From SIG575 sp045542485 (lineage in GTDB: Bacteria > Bacillota > Clostridia > Oscillospirales > Acutalibacteraceae): a DNA stretch of 64,000 bases. A model generated the notes under the pieces. That model was not told the origin of the DNA. It did not search any database and saw nothing but the letters and a program-made list of their open reading frames with translations. The stretch is taken from positions 42,533 to 106,532 of the forward strand of contig JAZQLC010000019.1 of NCBI GenBank assembly GCA_045542485.1, in the 5' to 3' direction. Numbering within the stretch: the first letter of the stretch is position 1; each line of letters opens with the position of its first letter. Both the position numbers and the translations under genes were made by a program. Shown here one piece after another: positions 25,304 through 32,405 of this stretch.

Positions 25304-26151
25304 CTTATCCCGCCTCCTGCCTTTCCGTGATAAAGCATAAAGTTTTTCACATAATCACCATCAAATGAAAACGCACCGAGATCATCAGCGGTAAGCGGTT
25401 TTCCGAAAGAGAAATCATTGGCAAGAAGCTCATAAATCAATCCCTGTGCAAACAGACGTATTGTCTTGAAGCCGTCAAAATAATTACTTCTGCCGAGAGT
25501 TTCAATGGCATCGATAAGAAGAGTCCTTCCGCTGTCATCTATACTCAACTCATATTTTTCAAGAATCTCTTCCAGATACTCCTCATATTTTTCAGGTGTC
25601 TGATGATTTAATTTTATTTTTTCAACACGCATATGCGCCCTGATAAGAACATCCATCGCCCTTGCTTCGCGTTCTTTTTTGTCGGAATATGTGAGAACGA
25701 TAACCCATTTATCACTGTTTCCCGCAAGGTTTTCTATAAACCTGATAAAATATTTTTCATCCTCATGGCCGAGCCATTCGTCAATATCGATTCTGATGAT
25801 TCCTCTGAATTCGTTTCTGAAACCTGCTGCCAGAGAAACTCTCTCATTGAATCTGTCAATTTCTGTAAACGGAGCCGCTTCGGGAGTATATTCAAGGCTG
25901 AATTCAAAAAATTTTTCGTCTCCGTAAAAGCTCATAAGATTATTTTTTGTTTCAAGATAATCTGCAAGCTTCTGTAAAAGATAAGTCACACCGGAGCCCG
26001 ATGCTGCAGAAAGTATAATATCGGGCAGAACAAAAGGCAAATCCTCAGGGAGAGACTTTATATTCTGCGAAAGCTTTTCCCATTTTCCGATAAGCGTTTT
26101 AAAATCCTCTGCGCCTTTCATATTCATAATAGCTTCGTATTCTTTGCTCAT
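25300..26151 (-). CDS. AAA-like protein with degenerate P-loop, partner of the VirD4-like gene
   Basis: This 283-residue cytoplasmic protein is not assigned to a named family. The sequence LPDIILSAASGSGVTYLLQK around residues 42-61 looks like a P-loop in which the GKT lysine is replaced (GSGVT). RIDIDEWLG at ~120 and KWVIVLTYSDKK at ~150 resemble Walker B and sensor strands of AAA folds. It may bind but not hydrolyse nucleotide. The 4-bp overlap with the VirD4-like gene implies coupled translation and joint function. Confidence 0.7.
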   Translation of the reverse strand: MSKEYEAIMNMKGAEDFKTLIGKWEKLSQNIKSLPEDLPFVLPDIILSAASGSGVTYLLQKLADYLETKNNLMSFYGDEKFFEFSLEYTPEAAPFTEIDRFNERVSLAAGFRNEFRGIIRIDIDEWLGHEDEKYFIRFIENLAGNSDKWVIVLTYSDKKEREARAMDVLIRAHMRVEKIKLNHQTPEKYEEYLEEILEKYELSIDDSGRTLLIDAIETLGRSNYFDGFKTIRLFAQGLIYELLANDFSFGKPLTADDLGAFSFDGDYVKNFMLYHGKAGGGIR

Positions 26152-26178
26152 TCGCTTAACCCCTTTTTCTTCTGAATT

Positions 26179-26919
26179 TTATAATTTTTCTATCAATTCT
26201 TCAAGCACCTTCCAGTGATTGACGGCAAGATATTCTCCCCGTCCGCCGTCTGTACGCATTTCAGAAGGAATAGCCGATCTTCTGTCAAGAAGCACCGGAG
26301 TCATTCCTGCATTTTTTGCTCCGTCAATATCGGGTATTCTCCCGTCGCCGCAGTACCAGCAATTCTCGGGTTTCACCTTAGCATAATTTGCAGCACAAAG
26401 AAAAATCTCACTGCAAGGTTTGGCAAGAAGTATATCTGCACTTGTCAGACAGAACTCCGCTTTATTCCCGGGAATCCATCTGTCAACGGCAAGTTCAAGT
26501 CCCTCGCCACTCATAGCGTTGTTGCTGATTATTGCCATCCTGATACCGAGTGCGTGAATTTTTGAAAGCAGTTCTGCCACTGAGTCAATTACTTTTCTTT
26601 CTGAATTGAATCTGTCGAAAATTTCTTCCTGCTGTGCCATAGAAATTCCGAATCGGAGACCTGTCTGCATTGTCACATATTTTATCGCCGTTGAGAGAAG
26701 AAAATCAAGACTTGTGCCCGACCTTGATTTGTGTCCTGAGCCGATTTCTTCCGTAAAGCCTTTCCATACTTTTTCAAGCTCATCATCGCTTGTCACATCA
26801 GGATTCAGTGATGCCAGTCTGAGTGCCGAAAGCCCGTCACGGGCAACAAATTCGGAGTCTTCGAAAAGTGTTCCGCCAACATCAAACAAAATCATTTCAG
26901 GCTTTTTATCGTAAGACAT
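26179..26919 (-). CDS. HAD-superfamily hydrolase-like protein
   Basis: This 246-residue HAD-fold protein has motif I FDVGGTLFED, motif II IISNNA, motif III lysine in LLAKPCSEIF and motif IV YCGDGRIPDIDGAKNAGM. Motif I has Gly where phosphatases have the second Asp (DxD), which would remove the usual acid/base. It may therefore not be a normal phosphatase. The ATG at 26919 has GAGG about 9 bases upstream. It is third from the end of a four-gene operon with the VirD4-like ATPase. Confidence 0.83.
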   Translation of the reverse strand: MSYDKKPEMILFDVGGTLFEDSEFVARDGLSALRLASLNPDVTSDDELEKVWKGFTEEIGSGHKSRSGTSLDFLLSTAIKYVTMQTGLRFGISMAQQEEIFDRFNSERKVIDSVAELLSKIHALGIRMAIISNNAMSGEGLELAVDRWIPGNKAEFCLTSADILLAKPCSEIFLCAANYAKVKPENCWYCGDGRIPDIDGAKNAGMTPVLLDRRSAIPSEMRTDGGRGEYLAVNHWKVLEELIEKL

Positions 26920-26948
26920 AAAATGCAACCTCTCTTTCGGAAAGTATG

Positions 26949-27293
26949 TTATTTAAGTATGTACCCCAGTCCCATCAGCAGATAAAGCGGACCGAAGCAA
27001 TACACCATAAACATTTCCTGATGTTCAACCTTTGTCTTGAAGCAGTCAGTAAGAAGCAGACATTCAAAAACATATGCTACGGCACCGCTGAAATAAGCAA
27101 CACCTTTCAGAATATGATAAATGTCATCAAAAAAGAAAGACAGAACAAAAAGCACCGCCGCTAAGGCAACAAGAAAATTTCTTGCTACCAGCATAATATA
27201 GTCGAGCTTCGGATGGTCAGCGTGTGTCAGTTCTTTCTTGTCGGGAATAGTTTTGTCAACTGTCCTTTTTATTTTTCTGAGAAATTTCGGCAT
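26949..27293 (-). CDS. Small membrane protein heading the VirD4-like operon
   Basis: This is a 114-residue protein with a basic N-terminus (MPKFLRKIKRTVDKTIPDKK) and about three hydrophobic segments (LVALAAVLFVLSFFF, AYFSGAVAYVFECLLL, YCFGPLYLLMGLGYIL). The ATG at 27293 follows GGGTGAG. It has no recognised family. It is 29 bp upstream of the HAD gene. It could provide the membrane part that the VirD4-like ATPase lacks (inference). Confidence 0.7.
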   Translation of the reverse strand: MPKFLRKIKRTVDKTIPDKKELTHADHPKLDYIMLVARNFLVALAAVLFVLSFFFDDIYHILKGVAYFSGAVAYVFECLLLTDCFKTKVEHQEMFMVYCFGPLYLLMGLGYILK

Positions 27294-27395
27294 AGGCTCA
27301 CCCTTTCTTTTGTCTTGCAAATGTATAACCGATAGCCTCGCTTATATCACCTGACATATCTTCTTGTCATTAAATTCAATCAGATTATTTTCTCT

Positions 27396-27424
27396 ATTCT
27401 ATCATATATACGCGTAAAAAACAA
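27396..27424 (-). promoter_or_regulatory. Candidate promoter of the VirD4-like operon
   Basis: On the minus strand, TTGTTT (27419-27424), 17 bp, TAGAAT (27396-27401). The match is moderate. The 5' leader would be about 95 nt. Confidence 0.5.
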
Positions 27425-27518
27425 CTGCATAAAAACCGGTTGCAATTGAATATTTCTGTCTTTTTCCTTTGCATCTCTTTGACGGTTCAGAAAACTTTTA
27501 TGAATATATCTGCACCAC

Positions 27519-27547
27519 TTGACAAAATCCGATATTTTTCTTATATT
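27519..27547 (+). promoter_or_regulatory. Promoter of the exported protein gene at 27589
   Basis: TTGACA (27519-27524), 17 bp, TATATT (27542-27547), 42 bp upstream of the start codon. Confidence 0.75.
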
Positions 27548-27588
27548 TAAATATAATTCCGAATCCGTTATTGAAAGGTGTGTGAACG

Positions 27589-28398
27589 ATGAAAAAAACT
27601 ATTTCTCTTCTTTTTACTTTTCTGCTTTTTTCCGCGTTCATTATTCCTGTCTCTGCGTCTGTTGAATGCGATGGCAACGTAGGTCTCCACGAATGGGCAG
27701 ACTGCGACCGCATACTTCTGTTTGAAGGCCGTGAGGTTTCCGACACCGTATATCGCTCTATGTGTGTGCGATATATGTACAACAAAGCAGAGAAAAGGGT
27801 CTGTGTTTCGGTGATTGCCGACAGCAAGGACAAAAGCCACACAATACCTGACGAAACAAACGGCAGTGAGTTTTATATTTCCTTTAACGATTCATCTGAG
27901 ATTTCCATTAACACCGACGGTACGCTCCTCTGTAATGAGGATGAATTTTTCGTCAGACACGGTGCCACTGCAGACAGTTTCGGCGGCGCTTCCTATGAAG
28001 CAGATATTGTTCTCAAGGAATTGAGACTTAACGGAAAACTGACAATGTTTGTTCAACTGCGTGACTGCAACGGTGTTCTTTCTCCAAAGTTTGAAATCAC
28101 CATATCGGACGGCAGTGAGGAAATAACCTACGCCGAAATTCCTGCCGAAAAAAACTCCGGAAAGAATTCCGAAGGAAGAACACAGAAGCCCCGGAAACAC
28201 GAATCGAAAACCAATATTGAAGACGAAACAACAAAAAAAGAAGTAGAAACAGTAATAATTACTGAGGAATACAAATCCTTATCCGATACACTGAAATCAA
28301 ACAGCCGTGCTCTTGTTGGCATCGGAGCATTTTGTGTGTTGTCCTGCGTGGCAGCTATGTGTTTTGTAATATTCAGAAAGCCTGATAAAAAAGAATAA
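27589..28398 (+). CDS. Exported protein with C-terminal membrane anchor, unknown function
   Basis: This 269-residue protein has a signal peptide (KKTISLLFTFLLFSAFIIPVSAS) and a ~150-residue extracellular domain beginning VECDGNVGLHEW. A charged linker rich in Lys/Glu/Thr follows, then a C-terminal membrane helix (IGAFCVLSCVAAMCFVIF) with a KKE tail. The domain start is reminiscent of carbohydrate- or DOMON-like beta-sandwiches, but I cannot assign it. It is transcribed divergently from the VirD4-like operon and ends at a strong bidirectional terminator. Confidence 0.75.
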   Translation: MKKTISLLFTFLLFSAFIIPVSASVECDGNVGLHEWADCDRILLFEGREVSDTVYRSMCVRYMYNKAEKRVCVSVIADSKDKSHTIPDETNGSEFYISFNDSSEISINTDGTLLCNEDEFFVRHGATADSFGGASYEADIVLKELRLNGKLTMFVQLRDCNGVLSPKFEITISDGSEEITYAEIPAEKNSGKNSEGRTQKPRKHESKTNIEDETTKKEVETVIITEEYKSLSDTLKSNSRALVGIGAFCVLSCVAAMCFVIFRKPDKKE

Positions 28399-28400
28399 CA

Positions 28401-28460
28401 AAAAATCCCGGAGAAGGGCATTGTATCCTTGCGAACACGAAGCCATTCTCCGGGATTTTT
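28401..28460. terminator. Strong bidirectional terminator
   Basis: A 15-bp perfect stem (28401-28415 with 28446-28460, core ATCCCGGAGAA) lies between convergent genes. The loop is 30 nt. Confidence 0.88.
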
Positions 28461-28465
28461 ATGTT

Positions 28466-29191
28466 TCATTTTATTTCTTTTTCAATCAGATACCAGCCGC
28501 AATACGCATCAAGTATTCTTCCGAAATCGCTGACAGTATCAAGGTCGTGATCCGTGAAGGAAACATATACTATTTCACATCTCTCTTCATTTATACCTGT
28601 AAAATGTAACTCGTGAGGATACCACTCATCGGTAATTTCATTCTTTTCAACTCTGAAATCAAATCCCATATAAGTGAAAACGGGTACTGCCTCACCCTCT
28701 TTAAAAGGCTCAATGTAAAATTCTGAATTGCTTTCGATTTTATTCTTTTCTTTCTCGAAATTTTCTTCATCATATTTCAGTATTGTCGTATAAGCTTCCT
28801 GCTGAAAGAATCCCGTAGAGTGATACTTATAATATGATATATTTTCAAACTCCCCGTACTCTGAAAAATTGAAGTCGCTGTCATATGCTATAATTTCATT
28901 TTCATTGTGAAAAGCTCTGAATTCCTCGTGACCGCCTATACCGTTCATCCAGCCGAAACCTAAAACAGATGCCACAAGCATCAGCGCAGGTAAGACTATC
29001 TTAAGAACTCCCGGCATTTTCCTTATAAATACAAACAACGCCGACAACACGACGGGAATCAGAAGAAACAGCACTTCAGTCCATGACACTATGTAACTGT
29101 TGATTTTGCAGTATACAATATAGCTTACGGGAATTAAAGCTGTAATAACAAAAATAATAAGACCGCATAAAAAGGCTTTATTCTTTTTCAT
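28466..29191 (-). CDS. Membrane protein of unknown function
   Basis: This 241-residue protein has three N-terminal membrane helices (FLCGLIIFVITALIPVSYIV, VLFLLIPVVLSALFVFI, VLPALMLVASVLGFGWM) and a ~150-residue soluble C-terminal domain rich in acidic and aromatic residues. No known family was recognised. The gene is monocistronic, with a TATAAT box about 35 bp upstream of the start. Confidence 0.72.
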   Translation of the reverse strand: MKKNKAFLCGLIIFVITALIPVSYIVYCKINSYIVSWTEVLFLLIPVVLSALFVFIRKMPGVLKIVLPALMLVASVLGFGWMNGIGGHEEFRAFHNENEIIAYDSDFNFSEYGEFENISYYKYHSTGFFQQEAYTTILKYDEENFEKEKNKIESNSEFYIEPFKEGEAVPVFTYMGFDFRVEKNEITDEWYPHELHFTGINEERCEIVYVSFTDHDLDTVSDFGRILDAYCGWYLIEKEIK

Positions 29192-29337
29192 TTACTGAAA
29201 CTCCTTTCAATAGGATGCTTTCATTATACTCTGAATATATTAACAACAATTTAAACAGATATTAACATTTTTGATGAGCATTATTTTTCTCAAATGATAT
29301 ATATAGCAAAAAAATATAATAAAATCCAAATTACTGT

Positions 29338-29366
29338 TGAAAAAAAGAAATGGTGATGTTATAATT
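29338..29366 (+). promoter_or_regulatory. Promoter of the GH109-like gene
   Basis: TTGAAA (29338-29343), 17 bp, TATAAT (29361-29366). The rest of the 238-bp gap upstream is AT-rich with no other feature. Confidence 0.75.
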
Positions 29367-29429
29367 CAACTGATAGATTTGCAAATTTTAAAAATACAAT
29401 TTGTAAAGTAATTTTTCAGAGGTGTTATA

Positions 29430-30680
29430 ATGAAAGAATTTGTCAACATTGGTATTGTAGGAACAAGCGGCAGAGGTTCAGGTATGCTCAGAGAGCTTCT
29501 CAAATGTGATGGTGTAAGAGTTCCTGCTGTTTGCGATAAATATGAAGACAGAGCCAAAAGAGGCGCAGAAATTGTCAAGGAAGAAGTGGGCACAGATGCA
29601 AATTTCTATCTTGACTACAAAGAAATGTTTGAAAAAGAAGACCTTGACGGTGTTTATATCGCAACAACATGGATTACACATTCAAGAATTGCAATTGATG
29701 CAATGAAAGCAGGTATCCACGTTGCAACAGAAGTAGGCGGCGCTGCAAGTATTGAAGAATGTTGGCAGCTTGTACGCACAAGTGAAGAAACAGGTAAGTT
29801 CTGTATGCTTCTTGAAAACTGCTGCTATGACAGAAACGAAATGGCACTTTTCAATATGGTTAAGAAAGGCCTTTTCGGTGAGATAATTCATATGACAGGC
29901 GGATATCAGCACGACCTTCGCGATGAAATCAGCCTCGGCAGAGAAAACAGACACGGCAGACTTTTCAATTTCCAGATGAGAAACGGCGAACTTTATCCCA
30001 CTCATCAGCTTGGCCCCATCACTAAGGTTCTCGGAATCAACAGAGGTAACAGATTTGTTTCTCTCGTTTCAATGGCAAGTAAATCAAGAGGCCTTAATGA
30101 ATGGATCAAAGAGAATAAAGGCGAAGACTATGACCTTGCAAACTATAATTTCAATCAGGGCGATGTCGTAACAACAATGCTCAAGTGTGCAAACGGAGAA
30201 ACAGTTGTTCTTACACACGACTGTTCACTTCCCAGACATTATTCAAGAGCTTATCGTGTCCAGGGCACAAAGGGTATCTATATGGAAGACGGCGAGTCAA
30301 TTTATATTGAAGGCAAGACTCAGCACGAAGAGGGCGACTGGATGCACCACCCCGAAGATTTTGAAAGCTATCGCGAAAAATATGAGCATCCGCTCTGGAA
30401 AAAATATCAGGCTGACGGCGTTCACGCAGGTCACGGCGGTATGGACTACCTTGTTCTCAGCGCATTTGCAGAAAGCGTGAGACTTGATGAAAAGCCCCCC
30501 ATTGATGTTTATGACACAGCAGTTATGATGGCTGTTACCTGTCTTTCAGAGCAGTCAATAGCACTTGGCAGCGCACCTGTTGCTTTCCCCGATTTCACCA
30601 ACGGTATGTGGATTGACAGAGAGCCCTGCAGAAGAGGAAAATTCTGTCTTGACGAAGTTTGCGAAGAATTCTTCGAATAA
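29430..30680 (+). CDS. Gfo/Idh/MocA-fold protein, GH109-like glycosidase or oxidoreductase
   Basis: The 416-residue protein has an N-terminal NAD-binding Rossmann fold (VNIGIVGTSGRGSG). Its second domain has GGYQHDLRDEI and NGELYPTHQLGPITKVLGINRG. These are the blocks seen in GH109 alpha-N-acetylgalactosaminidases, where NAD is used catalytically and the histidine of YPTH is important. Most characterised GH109 enzymes carry a signal peptide, but this one is cytoplasmic. A plain sugar oxidoreductase remains possible. It fits the nearby amino-sugar and rhamnoside genes. Confidence 0.85.
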   Translation: MKEFVNIGIVGTSGRGSGMLRELLKCDGVRVPAVCDKYEDRAKRGAEIVKEEVGTDANFYLDYKEMFEKEDLDGVYIATTWITHSRIAIDAMKAGIHVATEVGGAASIEECWQLVRTSEETGKFCMLLENCCYDRNEMALFNMVKKGLFGEIIHMTGGYQHDLRDEISLGRENRHGRLFNFQMRNGELYPTHQLGPITKVLGINRGNRFVSLVSMASKSRGLNEWIKENKGEDYDLANYNFNQGDVVTTMLKCANGETVVLTHDCSLPRHYSRAYRVQGTKGIYMEDGESIYIEGKTQHEEGDWMHHPEDFESYREKYEHPLWKKYQADGVHAGHGGMDYLVLSAFAESVRLDEKPPIDVYDTAVMMAVTCLSEQSIALGSAPVAFPDFTNGMWIDREPCRRGKFCLDEVCEEFFE

Positions 30681-30701
30681 AATACAACATACATAAAAAA
30701 G

Positions 30702-30728
30702 CGAAAGCTGACTGAAAGTCAGCTTTCG
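30702..30728. terminator. Bidirectional terminator after the GH109-like gene
   Basis: A 12-bp perfect stem CGAAAGCTGACT / AGTCAGCTTTCG with a GAA loop is followed by T-rich sequence. It lies between convergent genes. Confidence 0.88.
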
Positions 30729-30762
30729 TTTTTCTTATAATTCATCAGACATTGAGCAAATC

Positions 30763-32223
30763 TTATAGTCCGTATTTTCGGATGAAATATGACGGTGTGC
30801 AGCTCCACGCGTGGCAGAGGCTGTTTCCTTTTCTGTCGTTGTAGGGAGAAAAATCGGGGTCACCCGGCACATAAGCTTCCCAGAAGGTATCTGCACCCAG
30901 AGCAACCATTCCGCCCCAGAGCTTTTTCAGATACTGAACTGCCTCGTCTTTCATCCCCAGCTTCATCATAGCTTCCGTAACATAATGGTGCATATACGGA
31001 GTAACAGGTCGTTTTGCATCTTCCTCATCAAGGCATTTAAGCAGAAGATTCTTAGCTTTTTCTCCGTCTATTACACCGCCCAATATCATCCATACCTGCG
31101 AATGAACACTGAGCTGATTGTTATCCAACTCATTTATAAATGAGTTGGCTTTTTCATCATAGAGATATTTTTCAGAAGCGGAACGGACCCGCGAAAGAAG
31201 TGACAAATATTTCTTGAAATCTTCGTCACCGATTTCTTTCAGTAAGAGCGAAAAACGCTCGAGAGTATAAAGATATACACCTTGCAAAGCCGTCAGTTTT
31301 TCCAGACCGGGACACCAGTCAATGAATGAAAACCAGCCCTCCTGCATAGTGACAATCAGGTTTTCGTCAAGTATTTCTTCAAAGCTATCAAGCTGTGATT
31401 GGCAAATCTCCAAAAGGTCGTTCACAACACCGATGTCTGAAGTATGCTCATAATAATCACATACGGTAACAACATATAAAAGTGCATAGTCTGCAATATG
31501 TGCTTCACCCGAATGATAATAAGGCGTCTCATAAATATATGACGGCAGAAATCCCAGATTATTGCATTCACCTGCCGCGAAAAGATATAAGCACCTTCTG
31601 ACAATTTCAAGATTTTTAAAAGTGTAGTAGTTTGTCAGAGCCTCAAGACGCAGGTCTCCGATCCACAGACGGCGGTCGCGTTTCGGACCGTCTTCGAAGA
31701 AGGTCTGCATACATTCCTTGAGAGTATCTGTCGCAATGCAGTCAATCTTTTTCAATAAATTGTCTTTTGTATCAGATGGCACAAGAGCAGACACATCCGC
31801 ACTTGTTGATGCAGTGAATCGGAAATCAAAAAATCTTATCGGGGAATTTGTTTCATCAACCGTTATCTTGATATATCGGCAAGCATATCGCCTCGGCATA
31901 TCCATCGTCTGAGGATAATCAAGATTCAATATCTCTTCCTGCAGCCAGGTTTTTGAAACATTACCTTTATATTGAGAAATATCATCGTTTATTTCCCTCA
32001 TATCTTCGCCGAATCTGATTATCAGCCTGACGGGAGCATCCATAAATCTCCCAACATTATCGAAGCTGAAAGAAAAGTGACCTACGGCGTGTCTTCCGAA
32101 GTCAAGAATAACACTGTCACCGCTCGACGCAGTAAATTCGGATATGTCGGGAATAAGTGTGGTAAAATTAAGTTCAGGATAATTTTCCTGAGCCTTGCTC
32201 AGAAAGTAGTTTTTCTCTTTCAT
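30763..32223 (-). CDS. GH78-like alpha-L-rhamnosidase
   Basis: This 486-residue cytoplasmic protein has a short beta-sandwich start with ILDFGRHAVGHF and an (alpha/alpha)6-type domain with FFEDGPKRDRRLWIGDLRLE, the GH78 block. Later come LPSYIYETPYYH and a C-terminal GADTFWEAYVPG. It is shorter than most GH78 enzymes (700-1000 residues), having lost accessory sandwiches. The ATG at 32223 is better spaced from the GTGAG site than the ATG at 32232. It is downstream of the GH106-like gene and MFS carrier, consistent with intracellular cleavage of imported rhamnosides. Confidence 0.83.
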   Translation of the reverse strand: MKEKNYFLSKAQENYPELNFTTLIPDISEFTASSGDSVILDFGRHAVGHFSFSFDNVGRFMDAPVRLIIRFGEDMREINDDISQYKGNVSKTWLQEEILNLDYPQTMDMPRRYACRYIKITVDETNSPIRFFDFRFTASTSADVSALVPSDTKDNLLKKIDCIATDTLKECMQTFFEDGPKRDRRLWIGDLRLEALTNYYTFKNLEIVRRCLYLFAAGECNNLGFLPSYIYETPYYHSGEAHIADYALLYVVTVCDYYEHTSDIGVVNDLLEICQSQLDSFEEILDENLIVTMQEGWFSFIDWCPGLEKLTALQGVYLYTLERFSLLLKEIGDEDFKKYLSLLSRVRSASEKYLYDEKANSFINELDNNQLSVHSQVWMILGGVIDGEKAKNLLLKCLDEEDAKRPVTPYMHHYVTEAMMKLGMKDEAVQYLKKLWGGMVALGADTFWEAYVPGDPDFSPYNDRKGNSLCHAWSCTPSYFIRKYGL

Positions 32224-32300
32224 AATAAGCATCTCACTTTACTTTTGGTGTTTTTGATACAATTAATCGTGTTTCCAAAAAACTTCTCTGATTACGGCAT

Positions 32301-32364
32301 CTGTAAAAGATTTACTTTTTTCAATATATACCATAACCATATTGGTAAATATCGTCTTTTACAG
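32301..32364. repeat. Nested inverted repeat between the two rhamnosidase genes
   Basis: CTGTAAAAGA (32301-32310) pairs with TCTTTTACAG (32355-32364). Inside it, ATTTAC pairs with GTAAAT and CAATAT with ATATTG. No T-run follows, so it is not a standard terminator. It may stabilise mRNA or set relative expression of the upstream and downstream genes. Confidence 0.6.
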
Positions 32365-32405
32365 CTCTATAACAGTCCGTATAGGTGTTCATAGAAAACT
32401 AAATA

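Noticed and set aside
23699..27293. Interpretation of the VirD4-like operon as part of an integrative conjugative element.
   Set aside because: No relaxase, VirB4, integrase or att-like repeats lie around it, and it is bordered by ordinary genes and shared terminators.
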